Positions 34,426 through 46,087 are shown, counted from the stretch's first letter. The stretch is 64,000 nt of DNA from Lathyrus oleraceus (GCF_024323335.1 NC_066580.1:142032188-142096187); one strand, 5' to 3'. Notes: a model not told the origin generated them from the sequence alone. Numbers and translations: made by a program.

Positions 34426-35955
34426 ACTTTCTAACTGAGGAGGCGAAGGTTAAAATCTTCATGTCGACTCAGTAGAATGGTCTTAAATAACAACATATAG
34501 AAACAAATTTTGATCCCTAAGAGACCTCATGATGCATATGATATGAATGTAAAAGTTAATGCCTTGTAGGGAAATATTGCCACAAAGGAAAAGAAATCAG
34601 AGAGACCGAAAATCCGCAGGAGTACAATATATTTTGTATGGAAAACTCACTGGGGAGACAGAGACTCTGGGGGATAAAGGAGTTATGCGTAGGCCAGGCT
34701 ACGACTTAAAACTGCTGGGGGACTCGAGGAATTCCATACAAAAATGGAAAAGACTCAGTCGGGGAACAAAACATCTGCAGGGGATTCAAATAGATCAGGA
34801 TAACACTAAAGTACTTGAATCATGCAGGAAAAGTGATTTCACTAAGGAAAAACGCACACTCAACTCAACTGGGGAAGCAATAAACTTCAACACCGGAGGA
34901 GCAAAAATCTATTATCTACTACCAGTTACTAGGTGAGGAGGTAATAAAGATCTGACATAGAGGACATCCGTCATCGGTTAGGATGAACATATCAAGGATG
35001 ACTCGCTGAGAAATGCCAGGAGGGAGTATCCATTACCGGTTACTGGGTAAGAATAACCTTGCTGGGGAAAACAGCAGAAAATAGGATTTACAACTACCAG
35101 TTACTGGGCAGAACACCAAGGGTGAGAGTATCCGTCATCGATTAGGATGAACATATCAAGGATAAACTCAACAGGGAAGAAAATCCTTCATCGGTTAAGA
35201 TGAACATATAAAGGATAGACTTGCCTGGGAAATGTCAAGGAGGATATCCGTCATCGATTAAGATGAACATATCAAGGATAAACCAACTGAACAAAAAGTA
35301 GGAATTACATCTATCGAATGTTGGATAGAAGACCATCAAAGAGAAAATCTGTCACCGGTTAAGATGAACATATCAGGGATTAATTATGCGAAGGGGACAA
35401 AAGCAGGATTTATTACTACCGGTTACTGGGTAGAAGACCGCAAAGAGAAGGAAACCCGTCAACGGTTAGGATGAACATATCAAGGATTAACTCTCTGGGG
35501 AACACAAGAATAGGGATTACAACTACCTTTTTACTGGGCAGAATACCAAAGGTGAGAATATTCGTCATCAGTTAGGATGAACATATCAAGGATATACTCA
35601 GGCAGGAGAGAACAAGATATCTGTCACCGGTTAGAGTGAACATATCAAGGCTATACTTCTTGGGGAATCAGATCCACTGAGGACTCTACTAAGGAGAAAA
35701 TAGGTATACTTTTGCCATGTATTGGGCAAGAAGTAACAAACTGCAAACTAAGAATAATATTACCGGTTATTGGGTAATAAAGTCTTAGGAGACTCGAAGC
35801 ATCTATCTAGGTAGGAGCTAGAAAGAAACAGTCAATCAAGACTCAACCCAATAAGAACATAACTCAGGGGGAGTGGTTCCATCCAGATGAACAACTGGGG
35901 AGGACACTGAAGTAATAATCATCCACGAGGAAACAACTCAGTGAGGAAGAGGAGA
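34426..35955 (-). other. 3' UTR of element C, distal part, with GGTTA hairpin array
   Basis: Counterpart of 5680-7150 in element A. 34899-35790 is the tandem array: arms TTCATC/GATGAA at 35187-35204 (loop GGTTAA), TCTATC/GATAGA near 35310-35330, TATTACC/GGTAATA at 35758-35779 (loop GGTTATTG), plus many CATC/GATG hairpins. Word ACATATCAAGGATA alternates with them. Ends where D-derived sequence begins near 35956. Confidence 0.75.
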
Positions 35956-35959
35956 AAGG

Positions 35960-36690
35960 TTAAAGATATTTGAGATATTGCTTCATTTATCTGAAAAATC
36001 CCGTTTGCCTGTCGGAGCTACTGCTTCATTTATCTGAAGAATCTCGTTTATCTTTTAGAGATACTGCTCTAATATCCTCAGAGAGTCTTAGATTCAATTA
36101 AGGTATCATTCCCTAGTTGGAATATCTTAATTCTATCATATAAGATGCTGCTTCAACCCGATACAGAGAATATTATTTTTTACTGTTTGAGATGTTGCTT
36201 CATCAATATGAAGAGTCTCATTTCAGATTTCTTTTAGAGATACTGCTCTAATATCCTCGGAGAGTCTTAGATTCAATTAAGATATTTTTCCCCTTGCTGG
36301 AATATCTTAATTCTGTCATATAAGATGTTGTTTCGATTAGATATAGAGAATCTCATTTTTTTACTGTTTGAGATGTTGCTTCATCAATATGAAGAGTCTC
36401 ATTTCAGATTTCTTTTAGAGATACTGCTCTAATATCCTCGGAGAGTCTTAGATTCAATTAAGGTATTTTTCCCTTGCTGGAATATCTTAATTCTATCATA
36501 TAAGATGATGTTTCGATTAGATACAGAGAATCTCATTTTTACTGTTTGAGATGCTGCTTCATCAATATGAAGAGTCTCATTTCAGATTCTTTTAGAGATA
36601 CTGCTCTAATGTCTTGGAAAGTCTTGAGATTTAGTTAGGGATGCCATTCCACATATCTCGACTGAGATGTCCGAGATACTGTTCTGATGA
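35960..36690 (+). repeat. ~180-bp satellite-like tandem repeat in the 3' UTR of element D
   Basis: GAGATGTTGCTTCATCAATA or a close form starts at 36189, 36370 and 36548, giving periods of 181 and 178 bp, with a more diverged unit from about 36010. Units also share GAGATACTGCTCTAATATCC and GAATATCTTAATTCT. About three and a half copies. Nothing coding. Confidence 0.85.
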
Positions 36691-36883
36691 CTCACAGAAA
36701 GTCTTGACTGTTCCATTTTACAGTGGGATAATATCTTTTGCCATTTCTCACTGTATTTTCTTCCTGTATTTTCTTCCTTTTTCATTTCCTAGGACAAAAT
36801 TTGGGTCTTCTTGTATTTAATTATCTCCTACCGCGAATGCATAAAGATTGTTGTCATTCTTACTTTTCGGTTTGAGGTAATTA
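36691..36883 (+). other. Unique end of the element D 3' UTR
   Basis: Short T-rich stretch between the satellite array and the polypurine tract; I see no gene or repeat in it. Confidence 0.5.
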
Positions 36884-36895
36884 AATAGGGGCAGC
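36884..36895 (+). other. Polypurine tract of element D (AATAGGGGCAGC)
   Basis: Directly precedes the LTR start TGTCATACCCC on the plus strand and is identical in core to those of B, C and E. Confidence 0.85.
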
Positions 36896-38146
36896 TGTCA
36901 TACCCCAATTTTGTCCGGTCCTTGGTGACATCAAGTCTTCAATGACATTTTTTTATCTATTAAGATCCTTAAGAAAATAATCTGCTGTATTGGTTTTGTT
37001 TATACTGAAAGCATGGGATGGTATGTGCATTTTTGGATAACAAAGCCCATTGTGGTGTACCCATGAGATCTCTTTGTTTCAAAGGCCCATTTGCATAAGT
37101 GTGTCCATAATTTAAAATCTGGTTTGAATCTTTTACATTACTAATCCAAAATCTATTTTCTTATTAGTAAGTATTAAGAGCCATGTTACTATTTTTATGG
37201 TCACTATTTATTAGTCCAGTTACACATCCCAAATATTTTTATGCCAAATTTTAAGTCCTTCATAGGTCCCTAAATTAAATTTGCATTTTTTAGGCATGTA
37301 TGTGTTGTTTGTTTTTAAACAAATCAAAGCACCATATTTAGACTCATGTGTTGAAGTTGGAATTGTGTAATTTTTAAATCAAGTCACCATATTTGGGTTC
37401 TTTGTGCCAAAGTTGAAAGTGTGTTGTTTTTTAGAGTTGAAATTGCAATGACATGTTTTATTTTAAACTTTTGGTCATGGTTGTATTTTATTAAGTAATA
37501 ACATGCTAAAAGCAACCTTTTAAGTTGAAAATGGTCCAAACAGGTTTCTAATTGAGATAACAGGATAAATTTAAAGCACCTTAATGGGACATATACAAAC
37601 AAAATATTAAAATAAAATTTAATTGTTTTAAAAAAAAGAGAAGATTAATTACATAAACAATTTCTAAAACCTCGCATGTTACAAACAATTCAAGAGCAGT
37701 TGCATAATTATCCAAAATAAAAGTCCAAATGTTACATCAAAGCTAAAAAAACAAAAGTTGCTGCAACAATGACAGGTTGAGAACATAGCATTTGAAGAAC
37801 CAATGGCCAAAACCATCCTTCAGGCCAAAATGCTCCTAAATTCAATTGCCTCATACAGTGGATGCAGGCTTCTTCAATCAGGTCACTTCACGTTGTAACC
37901 TGCAAAGAAAAAAAACGGCTTAAATGAAAAAGCCCTTTCCATAAGAGCTTAAAGAACTTAAGAGTAACTAATAAATTATTCAGTTCAATACTTTACCCAG
38001 AAGACCAATTTGAATACTCAAAAAGCATTTCAAGAACGGTTCAAAACAATGATAAATCTACAAAACTAAATCCCATGAAATCTGGGATGGGATGAAAACT
38101 GACAACGAATTTTTTTTAAGACTTAAAATTCATCATTGAAAAGCGG

Positions 38147-38157
38147 ATATATATAAG
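38147..38157 (+). promoter_or_regulatory. TATA-like sequence of LTR D
   Basis: ATATATATAAG about 1.25 kb into the LTR, comparable in distance to the TATA boxes of the A/C/E (1.4 kb) and B (1.0 kb) LTRs. A second weaker run lies near 38350. Confidence 0.35.
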
Positions 38158-38756
38158 TTAACACAGGAAGAAGAAAGGAGAGGAGGAGAGAAAAAAAACC
38201 TGTTGTTACTCTGCACGAATCTTGACTGAAATCCAAATCCAAAAAAACCTTCATTAAAGCTCCAAGAACCAAACTTGTTCAAAGTTTTTTGAATTGAAAT
38301 TTCTGAAACAAGTGAGCTCAAACCCCAACCTTATCAGTCGCCCAAGAAGCCGATATATACAAAGAGTAGTAGCAAAAGCAAAGGGAAGGTAGCTTACCTC
38401 ACTGAAAAAATCGCTGGCGGAAGAGAACCCTTGCCGGAATCTAGAAGATCTCGCCGAACTCAGAAGTTGTTTTCATAATTCCCGATTTGGTAAATGATTC
38501 ATGTCTATCTCCTTCCACGAGTTTCCCTTTTGTAGATATTGTCCATCACGCTTTGCTGCAACTGTTATCCTTCAGTGTTAGACTGAATCTGTGGTATTTG
38601 ATAGCTAGGTTTTCTCTGAATTTGTGCGTGATTTTACTTTGTGCGTGTTTGAGATATGTTCTTCGTTTGAGCTTGGTTTTTGCATGTTGTTTATGTTGTT
38701 GTGTCATGAATTCGTGAGAATGAGAAAGAGAGAATCGGTTCATAAAACGGAGTTAA

Positions 38757-38775
38757 GAGAGAGAGAGAGAGAGAG
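38757..38775. repeat. (GA)n microsatellite in LTR D
   Basis: Nine GA units followed by further GAGAGA-rich sequence to about 38815. Confidence 0.9.
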
Positions 38776-40011
38776 TGAAGCGACAGAGAGAGAAAGTCAT
38801 GAGAGAGTGGATGATCGTTTGATAATGAGGCTTGTGTTAGGTTTGATTTGTCATGATAGCACTTTAATTCCCATTTATTGTTGTTTTTTATTATTCCAGT
38901 TTATAATTAAAAGAGGTGATTAATGGAGAGAGACAGAGAGAATTGGATCAATAAAAGAAACATGTGAATACGGACGGTTTCTCCTTGGAAAACCCGTCGC
39001 CCTTGTGACCATTAGAATGGGGAAGGTCTATTTTCCCTCTTCTGTTTCACTACAAATTCTGGAAAGGCCGAATCCGCTCACTTGGGCCCTGTTTTGGCCC
39101 ATCGTTCACCTAGGTACTATGCGCCCCATATGGGCTTTAGGTGCTTGGAAAAGCCCATTTTCTTGTTCATTTTTGTTCTTACAAGATATAGGATGGTTTC
39201 ATCTAATATAATCAAATAATTTGTATGTCATTTAACCAATCAATATTTCACCTAATTAATTAACATTTTATCTAATTAATTCATAGGTTATTTACTTGAT
39301 TATTATTTTAATTATTTCCTTTTTTCCAATTTAACTTAGGTGAATCATCCAATTGTTTTTAAGGACATGCTTGATTTATTATCTTGTGTTTACTCAATTT
39401 ATGTACTTGTGTGAGCTCTTGTTTCGTGTAAACCATGCATTGTGTTTCATTGTTTTATAACGATAGCAAATCAATATTTTCATTTTTTTTAAAAATAGTG
39501 GATTAATTAAACTTTTGTTTTATTACTTCATTTTAATTAATTAATCTTAATTAACTTAAATATTTAGGACAATTAAATAATTTTGATGATTAATCTTAAT
39601 TAATTCAATTAATCGACTTAACCAAATCTCTAATTTTAATAATTAAATATTGACCGATTTCTTACTATCATTTCAAACAAATTCAATTTCATTCAATTCC
39701 ATCATCAACCCAAACCAATTTCGAAAAACGCAAATCACACAATTCTTGATTTAACATCAAGCCCACTCTCAAAACAAACCCTTGGTAAGTCGATCGCTTT
39801 TAAAGCATCGCCATCAACCTCACATAGCTTACTCTTGGGATTTCTTACAATGAGACCTATTCGATTTTATCGAGTAGAAGAACAATACACTAAATAGAAT
39901 TCATTTCATCCATAAACACAAATTTAGAACCTCGATCCAACATCGAGTATTTTTTATCCAAATCAAATTAAAATACCCAATCACATTTAAATACCATTTC
40001 ATTTTGGAAAT

Positions 40012-40815
40012 GAAAAGGGGGATGGCTTTGAGTTTTCAATTCCTCTCCTCGGTTATTTGAATACGAGTTCTTTTACTCGGTTAGTCAAGTAGTCGTCATT
40101 CCTAATCCACCTAAGCACAATCAAATCGAATCATTTTATGAATAAGAAACGAAAAGGGAGATGACTTTGAGTCTTCAATTTTTCTCCTCGATTATTTGAA
40201 TACAAGTTCTCTTACTTGGTTAGTCAAATAATTTTCGTTCCTCTACAAACTTCCAAACCCCGATTAAATCAAAACACTTTCAAAATAAGCTAAATGAAAG
40301 GGGAGTCGACTTTGAGTTTTCAACTTCACTCCTCAATTGGGCGAATACGAGTTTTCTTACTCGGTCAGTCGAACAATTGTCATTTCTCCGCAAACATACA
40401 AATCAAACCACTTTTATAACAAATTAGGCGAAAAGGGAGATGGTCTTGAGTCTTCGATTCCTCTCCTCAAATGCTTGGATATGAGTTGTTTTACTCAGTC
40501 ATTCGAGTATTTGTCGTACATAATAAAATACGTCAACCATATACAACCTTATTTTCATAAGTACTCAGATGAAACAGAGAGCGGTTTAGAGTCTTCTATT
40601 CCCTTTCTTGATTATTAGGATACGAGTTGTCTTACTCGATTATCCGAGTATCCGTCATCCGTTCAAACCACCTTAATTATCATCAAATAATTCCTATAAT
40701 TAAGGATGAAAAAGAAAGCGATCTAGAGTTTTCTATTCCCTTTCCCGACTGTTAGGATACGAGTTGTCTTACTCGACTATCCGAATGGTCGTCATCTAAC
40801 CAAAGATCATCTCAA
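40012..40815. repeat. ~140-bp tandem repeat in LTR D, six units
   Basis: Units begin with a GAAAAGGGGAGATG-like purine word at 40012, 40151, 40296, 40430, 40571 and 40708 (spacings 134-145). Each contains GACTTTGAGTCTTCAATT, a CTCCTC word, a variant of GAATACGAGTTCTTTTACTCGG and an AGTCGTCATTCC-like end. Divergence between units is substantial. Confidence 0.8.
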
Positions 40816-41365
40816 CTAACCAAAACATCCAATATATTAATCCAACTTATCACCCTCGTGTGACTAAAACTATTTCCAAAAAGAACACCATTTAATCCTT
40901 TCTAATGCGCATAATAAACTAGTACTTAAGCCTCCGCTGAGAGTAGACAAGACAACGTTTAGCCTTTAGGACGTGATCTAAACAGTTGTTCACTAAAAGA
41001 CACCAACCAACCGTAGTTCCCCAAACTACGAATGCTCTGATTTCCTTATTACACCATAAGGATACGTAGGCAGGAGATTGTTGTATCATCGCGAGCACAC
41101 TAATGAAAAACCTCCCCTTTCCCTTTCTGAGGTTCCTATCCATTTCTATTTTCAATATATTTATAACCCAAAGATAACAAACAAACATAAATTAACACTC
41201 GAAACGCAAATTAGAACTAAAAGGTTCCCGTTGAGTACAACGGACGTAAGGGGTGCTAATACCTTCCCCTTACGTAATCCACTCCCGAACCCGAATATGG
41301 TTGCGACGACCATTGTTCCATTTCCTAAAGGTTTTATCGATATTTTCCTATTCCTTCATTGGGAT

Positions 41366-41391
41366 AAATAAAGTTTGGTGGCGACTCTGTT
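41366..41391 (+). promoter_or_regulatory. Polyadenylation signal and PBS-like motif in U5 of LTR D
   Basis: AATAAAG followed by GGTGGCGACTCTGTT at 41377-41391, about 55 bases before the LTR end; same arrangement as in the A/C/E LTRs on their sense strand. Confidence 0.5.
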
Positions 41392-41446
41392 CGAACACAT
41401 TTTTTCCGCGACCACCGCGAGGAATCGTATTTTTTGATATGCGACA

Positions 41447-42520
41447 ATATGTATATATGATGATTATGCTGACAAAATGATCACGGAGGATACAAAGGTG
41501 TCGCAAAGAATTTGAATCATCGCTACAATCCTCGGTCAATCCACAAAAAGAGGGAGACAAGTGCTGGAGAACAAAGAAATCAACAAACCAAAGGCTCAAA
41601 ACTAGTCGAGGGAGGAGATCTGCTGAGGAGAGGCGAAGTTATCGAGTCTGCAAGGAATTTTAGGTCAACACCATATCAAATAGGAGACAACCATGCAGAA
41701 GATAAATACAAATAGCTGCTCAGAAACCAGGAGGGAACTCTGACTGGGAGCGAGTCGGATGGCGACTGGTGTGGAAACCAATGTGATCTACTGGGGAAAA
41801 CATCTTACTCTACTAAAGAAACGTGAACCCTGTTGGGAATACAGAAACACTACCAGGGAAATAACACACTGCAAGATACGGAATCAACCAACTTAACTGG
41901 GGAAAAGAATCAGAACTCCGCTAGGAAATAAACACTTTGCAGGGGAACCGGATCAACACAGACAACTAGGAATACCCGAAGGGTTAACTGCTTGGGGAAC
42001 CTCTGATGCTAAACACTTAAGGACTTACTGCTCTTGAAGTGTTGTTGATACTTCCTTTTTAATTGCGTTGAAAATTTCTTGTTTTTATATGTTTTAAGAA
42101 AAAGATTTTGATTAAAATTTAAATTTTCAAAATGATCATAATATAATTTAAACTATTGGATGAACTAAATAAGAGTAGAAACAATTGGATAAAAGCTCAA
42201 CTTTATTTAATGAGATGGTAGTCTGTAAATGATAAGACTCCATAGATTTTTACAAAGTTGAAAATGGTAATTTACATGGAAAATGGCTACATTGAATACA
42301 AATGATCCTTAATCCTTCTACCAATCCTTTGATATCCATTGTGCTCTTGACCGCTGCTGGGATGATGAATCGACGTCAACCCTTGTGCTCAACAATGTCT
42401 TTCCGAAAATTGGACGATTAGTAGACTACAATTACTTTCCATAATCCCTAAATTTTTGTATAAGTTTCCCAAGGTTGGGTACCCATCTTATCGGGAATTT
42501 TTTCTGTTTTTATGTCTCTA
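41447..42520 (-). other. 3' UTR of element C, proximal part
   Basis: Continues the C 3' UTR after D; similar to 7310-8660 of element A (for instance the shared stretch around GATTTGAATCA near 41505 and 7370). Contains scattered CTGGGGAA words; no gene seen. Confidence 0.65.
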
Positions 42521-42610
42521 ATTTTTGCCTGGATCGCACTTTCGGGTTTTCAATCCACCGAGATGCTCTTTTTTGCCTAAGCCGCCCTTTCGGGTTTTCA
42601 ACTTAGCAAG
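42521..42610 (-). other. Stem-loop pair after the integrase stop of element C
   Basis: Sense-strand arms CTAAGTTG/CGGCTTAG (plus 42577-42584 and 42599-42606, two G-T wobbles) around CCCGAAAGGG, and TGGATTG/CGATCCA (42530-42536 and 42551-42557) around CCCGAAAGTG. Same position and layout as in A and B. Confidence 0.6.
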
Positions 42611-42624
42611 TTGTTCTTTTCTTT

Positions 42625-45600
42625 TTAGGCGAAGTATTTCTTGACTGCATCTGCGTTCATAGGACGGGTGAATTCTTCACCATCCATAGTTGTAAGAATC
42701 AAAGCACCACCTGAAAAGGATCTCTTGACAACATACGGACCTTCATAATTAGGAGTCCATTTTCCCCTAGAATCTGGTTTGAACGACAAAATCTTCTTGA
42801 GCACAAGGTCACCTTCTCTGAACACTCGAGGTCTGACGTTCTTATCAAAAGCTTTCTTCATCCTCTGCTGATATAACTGACCATGACACATGGCAGTTAA
42901 TCTCTTCTCTTCAATCAAATTTAGCTGATCAAACCTGGTCTGACATCATTCAGCCTCAGTCAATTTGGCTTCCATGAGCACGCGCAATGAAGGAATTTCA
43001 ACCTCTACGGGGAGCACTGCTTCCATACCATATACAATAGAGAATGAGGTTGCCCCTTTTGAAGTGCGGACAGATGTACGATACCCATGCAAAGAAAATG
43101 GGAGCATCTCGTGCCAATCCTTGTACGTGACAACCATCTTCTGGATAATCTTCTTAATGTTCGAATTTGAATCTTCAACAACCCCATTCATCTTAGGTCT
43201 GTAGGGAGAAGAATTATGGTGTGCAATCTTAAAATCTTTATAAAGATCTTCCACCATATTGTTATTCAAGTTTGATCCATTATCAGTAATGATCTTAGTT
43301 GGCACACCATAACGGCATATAACCTGATTCTTGATAAACCTCACAATAACTTGCTTGGTTACATTTGCATACGATGTCGCTTGAACCCATTTGGTGAAGT
43401 AATCAATTGCCACCAAAATGAAACGATGTCCATTCGAAGCTTTGGGCTCAATCATCCCAATCATATCAATTCCCCACATGGAGAAGGGCCATGGGGAAGA
43501 AATAACATTCAATAGTGTCGGAGGAACATGAATCTTATCCGCATATATTTGACCCTTGTGGCATTTCTTCACAAACTTGCAACAGTTAGATTCCATTGTC
43601 AGCCAATAGTAACCTGCTCGCAACATCTTCTTCGCCATTTCATGTCCATTGGAATGAGTACCAAAGGAACCTTCATGCACTTCAGTCATCAACAAGTCTG
43701 CTTCGTGTCTATCCACGCATCTGAGCAAAACCACGTTGAAGTTTCTCTTGTATAGTATATCACCATTCAAGTAGAAATTGTCGGCTAATCTTCTCAAAGT
43801 CTTCTTATCTTTCAAAGATGCCCCAAGCGGGTAAATATGACTTTGGAGGAAATATTTTATGTTGTAATACCAAGGCTTCTCGTATTTGATCTCTTCAACA
43901 GCAAACACATGAGCTGGCCTATCAAGACGCATCACAGATAAATTTGGAACTTCATTCCAATACTTCACTACAATCATTGACGCCAATGTTGCAAGAGCAT
44001 ATGCCATCCGGTTCTCATCTCGAGGAATATGATGAAACTCAACCTTTGTAAAGAAAGTTGAAATCCTCCTCGCATAATCTCTATGTGGTATTACACCGGG
44101 TTGATTCGTCTCCCGTTCACCTTTGACCTGATTCACAACCAAAGTTGAATCTACAAAGACATCCAAATACTTGATTCTGAGATTCATGGCCTCTTCAAGC
44201 CCCATAATGCAAGCTTCATATTCTTCCATGTTATTTGTACACTCGAAAGTCAATCTAGCTGTAAATGGTAGATGCGTGCCTTGAGGAGTAATAATCATTG
44301 CCCCAATGCCATTACCATATTGATTCACAACTCCATCAAATACCATGCCCCAACAGGAACCAGGTTCTGGTCCTTCTTCAAGCAATGGTTCATCCCAATC
44401 TTTCATTTTCAAGTACAAGATCTCTTCATCAGAAAAATCATACTGCACTAACTGATAATCTTCAATTGGTTGGTGAGCCAAATGGTCAGCCAAGATACTA
44501 CCTTTGCTCGTATTCTGAGATCGGTATTCGATATCATACTCTGACAACAATATCTGCCAACGGGCAATCCTCCTAGTTAAAGTAGGCTTCTCAAATATAT
44601 ACTTGATTGGATCCATTTTGGATATCCACCAAGTGGTATGATTCAACATATACTGGCGCAGACGCTTATCAGCCCAAGCTAATGTGCAACAAGTCTTCTC
44701 AAGCATAGAATACCGAGTCTCACAGTCGGTGAACTTCTTACTGAGGTAGTAAATTGCAAATTCTTTCTTTCCAGTCTCATCTTGCTGACCAAGAACATAA
44801 CCCATACTATCTTCAAGCACAGTCAAATACATGATCAACGGTCTCCCTTTAACAGGTGGAGACAAAATCGAAGGCTCAAGCAAATATTCCTTGATATTGT
44901 TAAAATCTTTCTGGCAGTCTTTAGTCCAATCACAAGACTGATATTTCTGAAGAAGCTTGAATATAGGCACACATGTGGCAGTCATGTGTGAAATGAATCT
45001 TGAGATATAATTCAAGCGTCTGAGAAAACCTATAACTTGCTTCTCAATTTTGGGCGCAGGCATCTCTTGTATTGCTTTGACATTGATAGGATCAACCTCA
45101 ATACCCTTCTCGCTGACAATAAATCCCAATAACTTACCGGAACGAACACCAAAAGTACACTTATTGGGATTCAAGCGGAGTTTATACTTCCTCAAATGCT
45201 GGAATAGCTTCGACAAATGTTCAACATGTTCCTCTTTATCAATTGATTTAGCAATCATATCATCGACATAAACTTCAATATCTTTATGCATCATATCATG
45301 AAAAAGAGTAGTCATTGCTCTTTGGTAAGTTGCACCAGCATTCTTCAAACAGAAAAGCATCACTCTATAACAGAATGTTCCCTAAGGTGTAATGAACGTG
45401 GTCTTCTCCATATCTTCGGGTGCCATCTTGATTTGATTATATCCGGAAAATCCATCCATAAATGAAAAGACTTTGAATTTAGCAGTATTCTCTACCAACA
45501 TATCAATGTGTGGCAGAGGGAAATCATCTTTTGGACTGACTTTATTCAAATCTCAATAGTTGACACACATGCAAACTTTTGCATCTTTCTTTGGCACAGG

Positions 45601-46087
45601 CACAATATTGGCCACCCATTACGGATACTCAGCGGTTACAAGGAAACCAACATCAATCTACTTCTACACTTCCTCTTTGATCTTCACAGCCATATCAGGA
45701 TGTGTTCTTCTCAACTTTTGCTTGACTGGCGGGCATTTTGGCTTTAACGACAATCTATGCTCCACAATCTCATAATCCAACCCAGGCATGTCTTGATAGG
45801 ACCAAGCAAACACATCTGAATACTCTCTAAGAACATCAATCAACCCCTTCTTGATATCTGGACACAGTCGAGACCCAATCTTGACTTCCTTCACATCATC
45901 CTCGGAACCCAAGTTGACTAACTCAACCTGCTCTTCGAACGACTGAATGGTCTTTTCATCTTGCTCAAGATGACGAGATAACTCATCACTCACTTCTACA
46001 TCACTTTCCTCCTCGGCTTCAAACATAGGGAATTCAAATTTTGGAGAAGGAGAAGGATCATTGTATTCAATGGGGTTAGGAACCAAC
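42625..46087 (-). pseudogene. pol: Element C pol (RT, RNase H x2, integrase), degenerate
   Basis: Same domain order as the intact B pol. 46087-45664 is the linker before RT; 45363-42946 runs uninterrupted for 805 codons from within RT (KNAGATYQRAM, YVDD) through both RNase H domains and integrase (GIDMIG, IITDNGSN, SSPYRPKMNG then E); 42918-42625 is the C-terminus with NYEGPYVVK. Between 45664 and 45363 there are several stops, including two at Trp positions (AEYP*WV, ITP*G), one at a Gln (EEV*) and one in the conserved YRDLN, where Arg became a stop; another Trp stop lies at about 42949. The FGLKNAG motif is altered to FCLKNAG. The fourth catalytic position of the second RNase H is Tyr (MAYALA), as in B. 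Inactive. Confidence 0.9.

Larger units (their letters stand above)
35956..41446 (+). mobile_element. Element D: 3' fragment of a plus-strand Ogre-like element nested in C
   Basis: Consists of a satellite-like 3' UTR array, polypurine tract and one LTR in plus orientation. No coding sequence is left, so it is 5' truncated or the survivor of a larger deletion. On both sides the sequence is element C 3' UTR: 34426-35955 matches 5680-7155 of A and 41447 onward matches A from about 7310, so some 150 bp of C is missing at the junction. No duplication can be assigned because the original 5' end is gone. Confidence 0.75.
36896..41446 (+). repeat. LTR D (3' LTR, plus orientation, 4.55 kb)
   Basis: TGTCATACCCCAATTTTG...GATATGCGACA. 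The start resembles the A/C/E LTR start (TGTAAGACCCCAATTTTG) and the end resembles that of B (ATGCGACA). Contains a TATA-like run at 38147-38157, a (GA)9 microsatellite at 38757-38775, a ~140-bp tandem repeat at 40012-40815, one CTACGTA hairpin module at 41015-41080 and AATAAA plus GGTGGCGACTCTGTT at 41366-41391. No gene is convincing; 38487-38923 has overlapping short ORFs on both strands without recognisable similarity. Confidence 0.85.

Noticed and set aside
38487..38923. Overlapping ORFs on the plus strand of LTR D, possible captured host gene fragment
   Set aside because: Short, compositionally simple, overlapped by a minus-strand ORF and (GA)n sequence; no domain recognised and it lies wholly within an LTR.
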